Notes: a model not told the origin generated them from the letters alone. Positions 14,447 through 28,356 are shown, counted from the first letter of the stretch. The stretch: 64,000 nt of DNA from Eremophila alpestris peregrina (GCA_009792885.1 WMCF01000016.1:12629469-12693468); one strand, 5' to 3'. Numbers and translations are program-made.

Positions 14447-15410
14447 CCCTGCAGAAGAGCACAGGGCACACACTGCACTGCCAGATCCCTCCCTGCAGGA
14501 ATGCTCAGGGCACACACNNNNNNNNNNNNNNNNNNNNNNNNNNNNNNNNNNNNNNNNNNNNNNNNNNNNNNNNNNNNNNNNNNNNNNNNNNNNNNNNNNN
14601 NNNNNNNNNNNNNNNNNNNNNNNNNNNNNNNNNNNNNNNNNNNNNNNNNNNNNNNNNNNNNNNNNNNNNNNNNNNNNNNNNNNNNNNNNNNNNNNNNNNN
14701 NNNNNNNNNNNNNNNNNNNNNNNNNNNNNNNNNNNNNNNNNNNNNNNNNNNNNNNNNNNNNNNNNNNNNNNNNNNNNNNNNNNNNNNNNNNNNNNNNNNN
14801 NNNNNNNNNNNNNNNNNNNNNNNNNNNNNNNNNNNNNNNNNNNNNNNNNNNNNNNNNNNNNNNNNNNNNNNNNNNNNNNNNNNNNNNNNNNNNNNNNNNN
14901 NNNNNNNNNNNNNNNNNNNNNNNNNNNNNNNNNNNNNNNNNNNNNNNNNNNNNNNNNNNNNNNNNNNNNNNNNNNNNNNNNNNNNNNNNNNNNNNNNNNN
15001 NNNNNNNNNNNNNNNNNNNNNNNNNNNNNNNNNNNNNNNNNNNNNNNNNNNNNNNNNNNNNNNNNNNNNNNNNNNNNNNNNNNNNNNNNNNNNNNNNNNN
15101 NNNNNNNNNNNNNNNNNNNNNNNNNNNNNNNNNNNNNNNNNNNNNNNNNNNNNNNNNNNNNNNNNNNNNNNNNNNNNNNNNNNNNNNNNNNNNNNNNNNN
15201 NNNNNNNNNNNNNNNNNNNNNNNNNNNNNNNNNNNNNNNNNNNNNNNNNNNNNNNNNNNNNNNNNNNNNNNNNNNNNNNNNNNNNNNNNNNNNNNNNNNN
15301 NNNNNNNNNNNNNNNNNNNNNNNNNNNNNNNNNNNNNNNNNNNNNNNNNNNNNNNNNNNNNNNNNNNNNNNNNNNNNATCCCTCCCTGCAGGAATGCTCA
15401 GGGCACACAC
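14447..15410. repeat. 44-bp-period minisatellite interrupted by assembly gap
   Basis: A diverged unit starts with ccctgcag at 14447 and the next at 14491, giving a period of 44. The last 33 bases before the gap (14485-14517) are identical to the first 33 after it (15378-15410): atccctccctgcaggaatgc, then tcagggcacacac. The array was evidently not resolved by the assembler. Confidence 0.9.
14518..15377. other. Assembly gap (860 N)
   Basis: A run of 860 unknown bases. Open frames spanning it on either strand are artefacts of reading through N. Confidence 1.
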
Positions 15411-18400
15411 TGCTCACTCCAGGAGCTGGGAGTGCCAGGGACAGCTCAGGTAAAGCTTTTGCATCAGTCTCAGTAATTCATCAATGGCTTCTCTCTGAAT
15501 CAGCACAAGGTGTGAGTGTGCCTGTACATCAGACCCAGATTTTATCTGCAAGTGTTGCTGCAGTTTCTATCTGATTTCCCCAATTCTGTACTTGCTGCCT
15601 GCGGCACTGGCTGAAATGTGATTAAAAGTCCTTCTCTTCTGAATGTGTTCAGTAATTTAGAAGATTTATTCACTTTTTTAGTCTCTATATAGAGAGCAAA
15701 GCTCTATCGATATTTTATGCTACTTTCAGTGGCCAAAATCTAATGTTAGAAAATCAGGATTAGAGTTCCAAAAATATCCAAGCCCTCTAGCAATTTTTCC
15801 ATGCTTAGTGCAATGTTTGTTCCTGAACAGAGATCGATTTGTTACTATGAAAAAAAATCAAAGGGTGTTTCCCATAACAGCTAGCTCTCCAAGTGTATAT
15901 AATTTATATATACAGTTTATTAAACTATTCTATGTACAATTAAAATATAAACAATTCTGAGGCAAAGGTTATCAGTGCATCTAACAGTATGTGTTTAAAT
16001 ATTTACAGAAATTGTCACAAAGAATGAGAACTTATCCAGAATCTTTCTGTACCTTCTAAACTACCCAGACAAGATTTAAATATTCACATCCTTCCTTAAC
16101 AACCAGGGATTAGGCCTGTGGTAAACTCCCCCAGCTTCCAACCATCACAGAGCTCCAATTACCATCATAACACATAATCTCTAAAATTAATAGAAAGTAG
16201 TGTATTTTGCAAAATGCCCTGAAGATCAGTCAGCACTCTGAGGCTTTTCTAGGAAGGGGTGACATTAAGAAAGGGTTTATAGACACCTGTCTCCTCTCTT
16301 CAGAGTGAAAGGGGATGCTTTTGCTCATTTTAACTACAAAAGTATGACACTGGAAAGTCATTCTAGCATACAGGGTAGTCCAAAGCTGTTTGGATCTTTC
16401 TAAATCAAACCTAGAGTCCTTTTAAATTCTGTCTGGAGTTTACAGCTATAGATTACAAAGCAGCAGGGCCTTGTGCTATTGCACCAGCATCTATTAACTA
16501 GGAGACATCCTTCTTTATCAGTCTGTTCTGCCTGAGCTCTGGCCTAATCAAAGCTGCACTGCAGCCACCTTATCTGGAAGAGGCAAAGGCTCCTGGTCCC
16601 CATCAGAAACAATTAAGCTCTTTGCTGGGCAAAAATCTGACCAAAAACAATTCCTGACTAAGCATTTTTTAAAAAGGTGGGGAAACAGCAGGTTGGCAAC
16701 ATCATCTCTTTTTCCCTGCAAACTTCAATCTACATCTGTATTTTCATTTAGATTAGAAAAACATCACAGCCCCTAAAGGTGCCCTCTGAGCTCAGACTTA
16801 CACTGAACTAGGCACAGACTGAACATGGACATGGTGTTGTTTTAGAGCTGGATGGCATCAGGCAGCTGCAAACCTTTCAGACTCTACTTCTTAATTCAGG
16901 GCTTCACTACCCTGGGGAATTTACCAGCATAGCTATAGGGGCTTAATTAAAACTATTACAATTGGGATATAAATAGAACTCTGTATTTCTACATTCACAT
17001 AAGGACTGTGAGTGCTTATCTCTGGTTTAGTTGATGTCACTAGGAAAGTTGTGTGAGGAGAAAAAGATACCTTTACTTTATGCTAAATACATCCAAAAGG
17101 GGAGTTACATTGGCCAGGCTGGTGTAATTACAGCTGATATAATTATACCAGTACAAGCAAGCCAATGAGAGTTCCAGCCCTTCCCAGCAGACTCAGGTAC
17201 AGGTTAGCAGGATAAGAAAGCAGAAGGAAGCTCCTGGAGTCCCACCTCACATATTTGGTGAGCAAATGCCCTTCAGACTTACTGAGATTGTGCAGCAGGG
17301 AAAGAGAATGGAGATGATGATTAAAAATCCCAATGGCTGATGCAGCTAGCACCAGCTACAAATATGAGTTGCCAAATTTATACTTGTGCAAAGTGCCCAG
17401 CTTTCAATCAGAATTGACCAAGAGCTGTGCTCAGTGAAACAGCAGCACTTGTAACAGTGCCCAGCACTGGCTCAGGGCAGGGAAATGTGCCAGCTGCCCA
17501 CACTCCTTGGGGACACTCAGGTAAAAATAGGAGCTTATAGGGTTTACTTAGGAAGCAGCTCTAATATTTGACATCTGCAGTGTGAACCTGGCATCTTTAA
17601 TATTTGTTTCTTTCACTAATAATTTCCTGATTTTCCAGATCCTTATGTCCTGACAGGACCCTCCAGATGCAATTAGTGTTGTTTTCATTTCAGCAGAGGT
17701 GCACAGAAACTGGAATCTTTTGGAACTCATTGGATACTGAAAAACTTCTGAGACTATTCATTACAATTTTTAAAGAAACATGTTTAAGCTAACATTTCAC
17801 TGGGCAATATCTATTATTTTTTCTCAACAGAAAAATAATCAGAAATAATTGCTAGACTTTCAAGGGAATTTTGAAGAATATGCATTTCTCTTTATAACAA
17901 AATGATAAAACAAGTATGCAATACCTTGGAAACCTTTCACAATAAAGAAAAAAAATATTTACTGTCAATTGGCTTAAATTCTGGAGGTTTCACTGTATTT
18001 CCCTGGATCAAATAGATCTCACCTGATAGAGAGCTGCCTTCCAAAGACAGAAGATTAGCCAGACTGTTTTTTCAGCAGAGAGTTTTCTGAATCACTTTAA
18101 AAGTTGTGCTCAAAAGCCATTTGCTTTTATTTGCATGGTCTCAGTTGCTTTCGATTGCTAAAATTTAAGAACTCCAACTTAAAACAAATTAATTTCAACC
18201 AGACAGAAACCAATTCCACCTGGAACAGGGATACAGGGCCCATGGCATGGGTGAAGATAGAATGACATACTGCTAACTTTGGAAATCCAGGAAATAATCT
18301 CCTGAAAACTCAGGAAGATTTACGCCTTTCTAATCCAATCATAATTCACTTCTACAAAACATGGAATGAAATCCACAGAGAATCATCCAAGGAAATTCTT

Positions 18401-21400
18401 TGAGCAGACATATGGGGAAATTCCTCAGTAAAGGTAAAAGGTCATTTATTAACCTGAGACAACTGAATAAAGAAAAGAGTAATGATGGTCTCCAATGCTT
18501 TTAAGAACTGTCAGTTCCTGAGAACAGCATAGGTGAAAAAGGGTGAAAGCAGCACAGATATGCACAGCATTTCTCCTTGCAACTGTGTTAACTAAGAGGT
18601 TAAATTCACTGCAGCTGAAGAAGTTAGCACAGGACTGCAGATCTTAGAACAGCCAAGAGGGTAATGCATGATTTAAAACCCTGCTAAAAACCCCCAAACT
18701 CTAAGCTGCAGAAGCCCAGAAACCATGAGGTTCCAGTCACCAGTGGCCACTTCAAACATACAATGCTTGCAGTGGATCCCAGACTCAGAACCATATGTAC
18801 TTTTATTCCCTGCTCAGATTGCTCTAAGTAGGTGTCATTGGTCCTTTCCAATCCAGCTTCCAGCAAACTCCAGAGAAACAGAAGGAAAAATAGCATTTTG
18901 TTCAAATCAAGCCTTAAGATAAAACCAATGTCTTTTCTTTCCCTGAAACCAAAGGAAAGATGAATTGATAAATAAAGTACTATACTCTATATTGCATTCA
19001 AGAAGATAATTTAAAAGTGCACTATGGAATTCAATTATTTTTGATTGGTGCTTCCAAGCCACTTCAAGTAGGGCACAGGTGCTAAAAAGCACATTATGTA
19101 ATGCACAAACAGGAACTGAAGCTGATTCTCCCAAGAAATAATTGAGAAACACCAACTAAAAACAAAAATAACTGAAAAAAATGTTGTCATCTGGGGCTTC
19201 TCAAGAAATTTTCTTTCTTAATTTTACCTCCCAGCCCGCACATTAGACACTTCAGAAGCAGCAGGGAACAGAGATGGAAGGGTGGGGAGCAGGGCATGGG
19301 TAGAGGGAATTCTGCCACACTCTTCAAATTCATCAGGAGACCAGGATTTACATTCTCTGCTGAAGACTAGACCAGGAGATTCAAAAGAGTTATGCTGTCA
19401 CTTGAGAAGCCAGCTTGAAATATCCGTGGCCCATAATATTCCATGAGTTATTGCACTCCAGTGCATAGGTACAGGCTGGGTTAAGAGGGTGTAATCAGAA
19501 CCAGAAAGTGAGGATGTGCTTGGATGACATGTTGCTTATCAATACCTGCATGAGGAAAATAATGCTCCTTACAGCATAACTATTTCCCAGACCTATAGCA
19601 TACACAAATTCATATATACACACACTCCCTACAGCAGAGCAAAACTGAACTTTCTGCTTCTAATGGCAGCAGACTATACAAAATCTCCAAAAAGATTCAC
19701 TGAGCTCTTTTTCTCCCTCTGTATGATGGTGGGGTTTTGGTGGTTTGTTGGGTGTTTTAGGATTGTTTTTCAAAACTCATGGAAAAAAAAAGTGAGTAGG
19801 AATAAAAACACAAAATGGAAGGATTTAAAAGGACCTAGAGCCCTATAAGCAGAAAAGATCCATCATGATAAAACTATGGAGAAGAAACAGATGTGGAGTC
19901 CAGTAGTCTCTAAAGACTGGAACAAAGAATGATAGATCAATTTTATATCCATTTGCTTTCTCTTTCCTTCTTCATGAATACTGTGATTGTGCTTCTTCAG
20001 TGATTATTCAGCCATTAAAAAAACCCCAACCCTGATCTACTGATATGTTAAAGCATTGTCTGTTTGATAAGTGCCTGTTTTTTCATTTATATGAGTTGCA
20101 AATGTCTTCCAGAAGACAGTGCTGGTAATAGAAATTTATGTTTCTAGAAGTTCAGTAACAAATGGGCCAAGAGGCTTTTTGGGAATATTTTGCAATGTTT
20201 CACAGTTACTTACTTATGTTAAGGCTTTAAGATTAGTTTAATACTCTCTTCTTCCAGAAAGCAGACTTTTCAGGATATTATACTTCAGGGCTTACAGGCA
20301 GCATTCAAGATTTCTCTCTTTGAGAGAAAATGTGATTTCTGATAAGCATGATAAATGTACATACTTTAAGAGCTATTTTTCAAATCAGCTTCTCTACTTA
20401 TAGCACTGACCTTAAAATAACAGATACTTTAGATGAAGGACGTTCTATACTCCAGCTAAAACTCACTAAAGATATGGAAAAGATACCTGCACCCATAATG
20501 CTGTTATTTCCATTAAAAATGGTTAAGACTCTACCAGCACTTGAGAGATATAGGTGGTTTTACACTTGATTTCTTATTCTGTATGGCTTTAGATGATCTT
20601 CTCACAACACACTGCAGTTTAATAGGATGAACATACAGCTGATAGCTGAAATTCTTTGGAGCCAAATCTTCACATTGTTTGCACACAACTGACTGAAACC
20701 CGAGCTCCTCAGTTTTATTTCCTGATTTGATCAATGTAGCAGTTCTGGGGCAAAGTATTTACAGCCCAGCCGGGTCAAGCACCAGACTACTCTTACTTCC
20801 TGATTGAAACACAAATGCAGAATCTCAAAGGAGTCACATCCTGAGCTCTCTGCATTTTCATCTCCCAAACTGTAAAAAAAGGACAATACGGTAGAAGAAT
20901 TCCAGAGGAAATCTCTGTTGAATCAGGACCAAACCAAGCTCAGTGGATAACTTCTCTTTTTGTTTTTCCATTTTTCAGAATTTTCTCAGAATCCATTTCC
21001 CTCCCTGTTCCCTTCAGCTTTCAACTGCTCCAGCTTTCAGCCTGTGCTTGTGCTCCCTCTTCACCAGCAAACGTGGCTCCTGCTCAGCTGCCCTGTCCCA
21101 AACACAGCTGTGCACCAAGCTGCCTCTCCTGTGAGCTCTGAGGCACTGCCTGCAATAGTGTGTGTTGTCTCTTTTTTCATGAAAACTGCTGCATACTGAA
21201 GCCACAAAAACGCTGTCCAAAATTTTTTCATTTCACTCCCTAAAACATAAAAAAGAAGCTGAATTTTGCATGCCCTCCCTCTTCATGGCCAGCTGTACAG
21301 TAGGACTACATGAAAGGAAGAATATTTCCAAGAGAATATTTCTATTGATAGGTACAACAGGACAGGGGGAAAAACGTGTCAGTCTTCCCTTTCAAGAGAT

Positions 21401-24114
21401 CATAATCTTTCCTCTATGCCTGCCATGCTACAAGGGATTTTTCTTCTTGGGTAAGAGGCAAAAGCTCAGGGAAAGCAGCATAAAACATAGAAGGGAGTTT
21501 CCTGTTTATTTTAGTCAGAGTATTTCATTTTTTTTTGAATTAGGGTATCCTCCACTAATCTTAAATCTGTCAGATGCTAATGAAGATAGGGTTGCTGTAT
21601 TTGGAAAGGAGTGGGCAGGACAAATTTCCAGGTTTTCTGCCATGAATATCAGAATGATAAAGCCTTCTTCTCTCGAGTGAAACAGTTAAGAAATTCATGG
21701 TTTATCCTAATCTGAAACAGCATTGCCCAGAGGTCCCAAATGCAGGGCTGAAAATATGCAACAATCTTGGTGTATTAGAAGTTGTAGATCATTTACATGC
21801 TTGGCAAGGCAGTTTAAGATCATTGTTTACTGTTAAGAAGTCCTCAAGTGTTTATTGAAAAATATGCTAAATGTGAAACTTTTAAGTATCTTCTATTAGA
21901 AAAAATCCTCCAAGATAGACAGATGCAAATACATAATGACTGCCATATGTCAAAAGGATTTCATGGTTAAAAACTGGACTTAAACAATGCCCCTCTGAGT
22001 TCTCATAAACCCAAGTTTTTAAAGCTTTTTCTATTTTAAATAAAATCTGGAGGTTTTCTGCCAAGAAAACTTTTATCAGTGGAAAATAAAAATTCTTGAC
22101 CTTTCTATATCTTGCAAAATATTTATCTTCCTACAGAGATCTCTGTTTATATCATTACTAGTGGACCTAAAGGATATTAACTAGATATCCCTTATTGAGT
22201 CCATACTTGTATGAATTCAAGTGTATCATATTAACTCCAGGTTTTAAGCAGAATTCAAAATATTCTTTGTTTACTGTTTCTCCAGAGGACAGATTTCCTG
22301 GGAGTTTTGAAATTTTCTGGGTTTAGATTTTGAAAGGCTGAAGAGAGAGCAGGAAGTATGTCTGCTGTAACAGGAAAATGCCTTTCTGAAACCCACAAAG
22401 ATCTGATGATGGGAAATCACAAGTCTCCATCAGAGTCTTTATGACCAGGTTTCATGTCCTGCTTTTTAAAGTCTGTTAGAGATAATGGAATTACAAATTA
22501 ATTGTTGGTCTAGTTTGTTTTTGTTGCTTAGAAACTAGCAATGGAATAGATTGCTTTTTTCTCCTAATTATTTCACTCACATCTGTAGACATTAATCAGA
22601 TGTGCCTCAACAGCTTCATTAACTGCAACAGATAAAAAAATATTGTCAGAAAAGGGATTCTCCCTTAACTATTACACATATCACAGTCATGTCTCAGAGG
22701 AAGGATTAGAAAATCCAGGAATGCAGCTGACTGCTTCTAAATTAATTCTTTCCCCACATACACCCCCCAAACAACATGGGCAAATGAAAAATGATATTTC
22801 ATTTTTCTAGTTAAACACAACTGACCAATGCCAAATGAGTAACAAGGGAAAAAAACCCGAAGCCATTGTGCGTTTCCTCATTCAGGGTTCATCTGCACGT
22901 TTGCATGTGAGCCCCAAGCACTCTCAGTTAGTTCAGCTATCCCAGCTAGTCCCGACTAGCTTCCTCTGTTAAACATTTAGCACTCTGCCTAAGACATTTA
23001 AATAGCTGATTCAAAACACTTCTCACCATGGACTGAAATCTGATCTTCCCTTTCTCCTGGAAGTGAAATACCCAGCATGTTAAAGCTGCAAACTAAATCC
23101 TAACATAGTCAAACAAACCCAGCATTAACCACTTGAACTTCTGGTGTTAAGGTTCAAATCTGACTCAGAATTGTCAAGTGTAACCTTTTCTTACAAGGCT
23201 GCTTTAAACACATATAAGTGCAGTTCAAGACCACATCTGGAATGAAAAAAATAGCTTTCCAGCCTGATCTTACAGAGGCCCTACTAGCTGTCAACTCCTT
23301 ATAACCTCTTGATAAAAGAATCCAAGTAGGAGATAACCAAATTCTGCACTACTTGAATGAACCAGAGCTCAACTCTTCAAAAGCATCCTGGATTTTACAG
23401 CACTGTGACATGACATCCTGGAAATGTAGCCTCAATTCCATTTAAAGATAACAAAGGACTTGCAAATAAGAAGGGAAATATCACAGGGAACACAGTTGCT
23501 TTCATGCCACTTATTGTGATATTGCATTGATTTTTTTTTTCAATACTATTTTGTCAATTTTGTGTGAATTACCTGAAAATTTCTATATAATCAGCACACC
23601 CCATTTGCTGCCAGAAACTCTTAGCAGCAGAGCAGAGTGCAAACGTGGGCTTCTGACACCTGGTGAGGTGTTAGAGGGTAGTGTGACACAAATACAATTA
23701 CCTGGTTATTCCTGCCACAGTCATGAGCAATCAAATCTGCTAAAACTGTTGAAAAGGAAATTATCTTAAAGTTTTAGCCTCTCATCACTTGGATGGCTGG
23801 ATCAATCCACAGTTTGACTGCCTACTCTTAATTAACACACCATGAGGCTTAGAAGAAAATAATAAAAAATGTCTAACACAAGAACAATCAATGAGTCCTT
23901 CCTAAATTGACACTTTTTGTGTCAATTGTGCTTTCAAATTCTTCAAAACATCTGCTAGGCACAACTGTGGACTTCAAAAATAATATGTGCTGAAGCGCAA
24001 ACAATAAAATAACATTTGCTTAGTTACCCACAGCTACCATGGGAAGAAGGGAAAAAGGTCTGAAGAGTTGGAGACATATCCCTCCACTCAGAGCATCACA
24101 AGAATCTAAGTTGG

Positions 24115-24150
24115 TATATCCAAGTTATAACATATATCCAAGTTATAACA
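24115..24150. repeat. 18-bp tandem duplication (2 perfect copies)
   Basis: The unit tatatccaagttataaca is present at 24115-24132 and 24133-24150. It is perfect, so it may be recent. Confidence 0.92.
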
Positions 24151-25811
24151 TCCAGTTCCAAAAACTGTTCTTGGGAAGAAACATAGGACTGAATCTTGAA
24201 GAGGACATAAATCCTCCCAAGGAACTACAGCAAGAATATTATTAAATTGGAAGAAATATGATCTGAGCTTTAGGGCCAAAGGCTAAGAGAGAAGAAAATT
24301 GTCTTGAGACTGGATTGTGATAAACTCCAGTGAGACCTCCTGGACTCTGTACATGGGAACCATTCTCTCTCAGGAGATACAAGGGAGCTGGACCTGTCAC
24401 AGGGAATATGTTGCTGTACACCAGATGAATAGCAAGGCAGCTAAATACATGGGGAAGGATTTGAACAAGTAGAAAAAATGCTGTATATTATTGGAAATAT
24501 CTGGGGCTGTTCAGAGAATAGAATAATCAAATAGGAAAATGAAATATAAATATTTTCCACGGGTGAAAGGTTTTGATGCACTCTCCTGCAGAAGACTTTT
24601 CAATTGTGAGTGCCTATTTACATGAAATCTGTATGAGCTGGAATTTCTGAGGCACAGAATGTACCAAGATATAAAAGTCCTGGAAGGCCACAAAGGGCTC
24701 AGGAAACACATGGAAATAACTGGAGGCTTCCAGCCACACAACTTCTGAGCCAAACTTCTATTTTGCCTTGTGAACTCAAAGGGCTGAACAGGCCAGTGCC
24801 TTGTTCTGGGGCTCCTGCTATCAGAAGAAAACTGAAACAGCCTCTTGAAGCTATTTAGGCAATGAAACAATTACTGCTGCTTTTAATATCTTCTTGCCCA
24901 GGGCAACCACCTGTGTCACTGAACGCACATATTGCAGAGCTGGCCCTGGCAGCACAACACAGTGGGTCAGGCAGTCTCAGTGTCACAAAAACAATGAGAG
25001 GAGATAGCACAGCTGTGGAAACCTGCCTGAGGCTCTCTGGCTTACAGGATTTTAAAGGAGTGTTTGCAGCCCTGACAGTTATGGACAGTTTTCCCACACA
25101 GAACTATTGGAAAATGGTGTGTCCATGGCCAGCCCTGAGCCCCCAGACAGCTTTTACTTTATCAAGATTAAAGGAAGAGGAGGCAGCTGGGGCTAATAAG
25201 TTGCAAATCAATGCCATTAGCAAAGAGAGTAAAGAAGAAAAAAGATCCAAGCCTTGCAAAAGCTAAAGCTTTTAGCTCTGCCTCTTGCTGTGCAGAAAAT
25301 GCTTGTGCAGTTCTCCTTGGATTTGTCCTCAGATTAAGGGAGATAAAAGATACAGAAAATGTCAGAATTTCCTGTTTATTAAAAATACATGTAGCTCACA
25401 CATATGCAGCTGTATGTACACACATGCACACATGTTTGTTTTACTATTTACTGCAATTGACTTTATATCAGACCTTGCATAATAATTTTAGTATTTAAAA
25501 GGAACAGCATTTGGATTAGTGAGGTAATGAAACTAAATTCCATAACCTTCCATGACCTGACACAGGCTATGGAATGACAGCACAGACCCACTCCATGGCA
25601 TGATCATCTTCACACCTTCACAGCTAATGACACAGAGACCAGCAAACCCACAGTCAGGAACAGCATTAGCATGAGATCAGCTTTTCTGGAAATCTGCTTC
25701 CACCAGCCCCTGTCAGAGAACTCTGTCCCATGAAATTCATGACCATAATTCTGTGTTCAGCCCAGGCTGTTGCTGTTGCAGCCATTCCCTCTGGAGAAGG
25801 GACTGACTGTG

Positions 25812-25830
25812 CACACACACACACACACAC
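25812..25830. repeat. (CA)n microsatellite
   Basis: About ten perfect CA units in intergenic DNA. Length polymorphism is likely. Confidence 0.95.
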
Positions 25831-26781
25831 CCTGGAGTCCCTTGGCCTTGTGTCCACTCTTCCTGACCGGCTTTATCAAGGTTCACACTGCACCAGAACC
25901 TTCTGAGGAATAGATACAAAATTAAAAAGATGGCTTCAATAAGAGAAATGGCAACTCATAAAAATGTTTTTACATTTAGCAGTTGACTTGGATTACTCTG
26001 TTTCACCCAGTGACTTGTTTGGGTACACCAGTGCATTCTGCCTTCAGAACTTTGCCTTAGTCTGTGGAAATGAACTGCCACATTTCTCTGAGCAATATTC
26101 ACTTACCCATATTTTAATCTCTTTCTCAATATTAATTTAAACTGTCATATTTTAATCCCTCTTGCCACTCCATGGCTCCTTTGCAATTAAAAAACCACTC
26201 ACCTCTTTCCAAAATGAACTATGAATTACTATTATGGATTTTCACCTGGCTTCTGTAGAAATAAACTTTCTCCATTAATGTATTTCCTTTCTTTGTAAGC
26301 AATGAAGATTAACACATCAGAAAGTTGTATGCAGAGGTTTTCAACAGCTCTAATGACAAAAATGCTTTTTTATACTTTCTACTAACAAAGAAAATCATCT
26401 ATATCATATTGGAGATAACCATTAAATATCATTACAGAAGAATGTAATCAGATATATAAAAGCGTTTTGAATGTTGTGAATTCTGGAAACTCAGAGGGAG
26501 AATCAGAAATTAAGTACTTTATTTATAAAGAATTGACATTAATTTTTTTTTGTGAGAATGATGGATGGTAAGGGGGAATGGAGCTCAGAGAAAAAGCAAG
26601 CAAAGAACAGCAGGATATCCATGTTAGCCCAAGTGGAGAAAATGCCTTGAGTTCCCAATTTGCTCAGTAAACAGAGCATGTCACTAGGACAACAGTTGGA
26701 CTGAGTGTCAGCTGGAAAATTATTCCATAGAGAGAGATTTTGAGATCAATAAGTAGGGACAGAGAAGTCTGTAGAAAGACA

Positions 26782-26907
26782 CTCAAAAAACAAAAAAAAC
26801 CCCAAAAACAAAAACAACTAAAAAACCCAAACAAACCCCCCCCAAAAAAAACCCCAAACCAAACAAAAACCAACAAACAAACAAACAAACACACGCCACA
26901 AAAAAAG
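26782..26907. repeat. A/C-rich low-complexity tract
   Basis: About 125 bases made almost entirely of A and C (runs of cccc and aaaa, ending in a CAAA repeat). The minus strand has runs of 4, 8, 3 and 4 G separated by T-rich loops. It lies about 1.2 kb beyond the CACNA2D3 poly(A) signal in the direction of transcription. A chance simple repeat is the default reading. Confidence 0.9.
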
Positions 26908-28034
26908 GCTTTTTTTCAAAGTAAAGAAATTTATGAGTACAAAGACCTGTATGGTTTCAAAATTAGAGGGAGTACCAGTGCATTTGAACCCATTAAAGCA
27001 TTGGAGTGGATATTTTGTTTTACTAGTTCTTCCCCTCACAAGCTGGACTGTATTCTTTAAAACAAAGCCCCTCTCAGTGGCCAAGCTCCGTGTTCCCAAA
27101 CAAGATAAACAGCAAATCTGCTCAGCATTTACCCAAGGCTGAAAGCAAACTTACACCCAAACAGCAAAATGCAATCCCCGAGCACCAGATTTAGAACAGT
27201 GGCATTTAATTTTGCATTTAATGTATTATATTGTTAGGAGGACAGGTTATCATTGGATAACATTCTACTTCATATAAAACTCCAAACACAAACTGAGACT
27301 ATCACAGTTCCAAGATGAAGATCTTCAGCAAATATCTCCACAGCAGGGACTTTGCTGCCAATTGCAAAAGGAATTGCTACTGCTCATCTCTATTACCTCC
27401 TTTCCCTTACAAAGAAGAATGTAAGGCCTGGAACAAAAACATGCTGGTCTAGATCTCTGCCTATGAACAGAGATACTCCAAATGAACAGCAGTAATGGGT
27501 TCTGCTGACACAGATGTGGTGCAAGTCACACTTTCTCTGCTTCTCACTTTCCTCACAATGAGCTCCTGTCTGACACGAGATCCAGAGGGCAGAACACCAG
27601 CAGGACAGTGTCACCCTTTGATGTGGGCTACTTTACATATCTTCCTATTCCTTTAGATGAAAAGTATTTGATTTTTGCCATCTGCAGCCGAATCAGCCAA
27701 TTGGACCCAAAGCTTGCCTAAGTTACAACCAAGGCTGTAATTAGGCTTTGATTCCCTTTCTAAATGCAGATATTTTATTGCTATTTCCAGAAACCAAACC
27801 TTCTCTATAATTCTGCACCATATATTACCTGCTCAGCCTCATACACACACAGGTATTTCCTTAACTTGTAAATAAAAGCTATTCTGCCTTATTGTAAAAT
27901 CCAAGTCCCCATTTTCTTCTCTGATTTTTTTTCAGAAAGAGGCTAAAAGCATAATAAAATATCATCCATTTATTTTATTTTCTTCTCATCATTCATTATT
28001 TGAACAAATATATTAGCATACTTAAAATACACTC
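26908..28034. other. Downstream flank of CACNA2D3
   Basis: Intergenic sequence immediately past the predicted poly(A) site. No gene or repeat was seen apart from the alternative AATAAA cluster near 27970. Confidence 0.7.
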
Positions 28035-28356
28035 TGAAACTGTGATTTTAATATACTTTATTGAAAAAAGTACACAGTTTAAATTGTTTTCAATGGGACA
28101 AAGCAATGGTCACCTCTATCTACCAAGTCCTTTTTTGATGAATCATGACTGCCATATGCCAAATTCACATCTGCACGACTTGCAAAGTAAAAAGATAAAT
28201 CTTTTTTCAACATATCTTTAAGAATTTATATCACCAACAGTTTAAAATCATGAAATGCTGATGCTCTGACTATATTTCATGTCCTCTATGTTGCACCATT
28301 TCCCAGTTCACAGTTTATCCATGTTTTAGCATGCCAGTAGAACACATCAGTCAATG
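28035..28356 (-). other. CACNA2D3 3' UTR (predicted)
   Basis: About 320 bases from the TGA to an estimated cleavage site 20-25 bases beyond the first AATAAA on the minus strand. It is AT-rich with no further open frame. The exact end is inferred. Confidence 0.6.
28057..28062 (-). promoter_or_regulatory. Poly(A) signal AATAAA
   Basis: TTTATT on the plus strand is AATAAA on the minus strand, about 295 bases after the stop. A GT-rich stretch (GTTTCAGAGTGTATTTT on the minus strand) follows 20-35 bases downstream, as expected for a cleavage-enhancing element. A second overlapping cluster (AATAAAATAAA) lies at about 27969-27979 and could serve as an alternative site. Confidence 0.65.

Larger units (their letters stand above)
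15411..26781. other. Intergenic DNA without recognisable genes
   Basis: An 11 kb stretch. The largest frames are 21270-21680 (+), 24862-25266 (+, 134 codons beginning MKQLLLLLISSCPGQ) and 24511-24870 (-, overlapping it). None resembles a known family, none has a convincing splice context, and opposed overlapping frames suggest chance. The only repeats seen are the two short ones listed separately. Confidence 0.65.

Noticed and set aside
14353..15574. Long open frames of about 300-390 codons on both strands
   Set aside because: They are open only because they run through 860 unknown bases; the real flanking codons are minisatellite translations.
24862..25266. Plus-strand frame of 134 codons beginning with a leucine-rich, signal-like stretch
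   Set aside because: No recognisable family, overlaps an equally long frame on the opposite strand, and has no splice or poly(A) context.
26782..26907. Runs of CCCCAAAA resembling ciliate telomere repeats
   Set aside because: Irregular spacing and mixture with other A/C words; an ordinary low-complexity tract in vertebrate DNA.
1..28034. CRISPR arrays, operons, bacterial promoters or tRNA/rRNA genes
   Set aside because: Nothing with regular direct repeats and spacers or recognisable RNA-gene sequence; this is vertebrate intergenic DNA.
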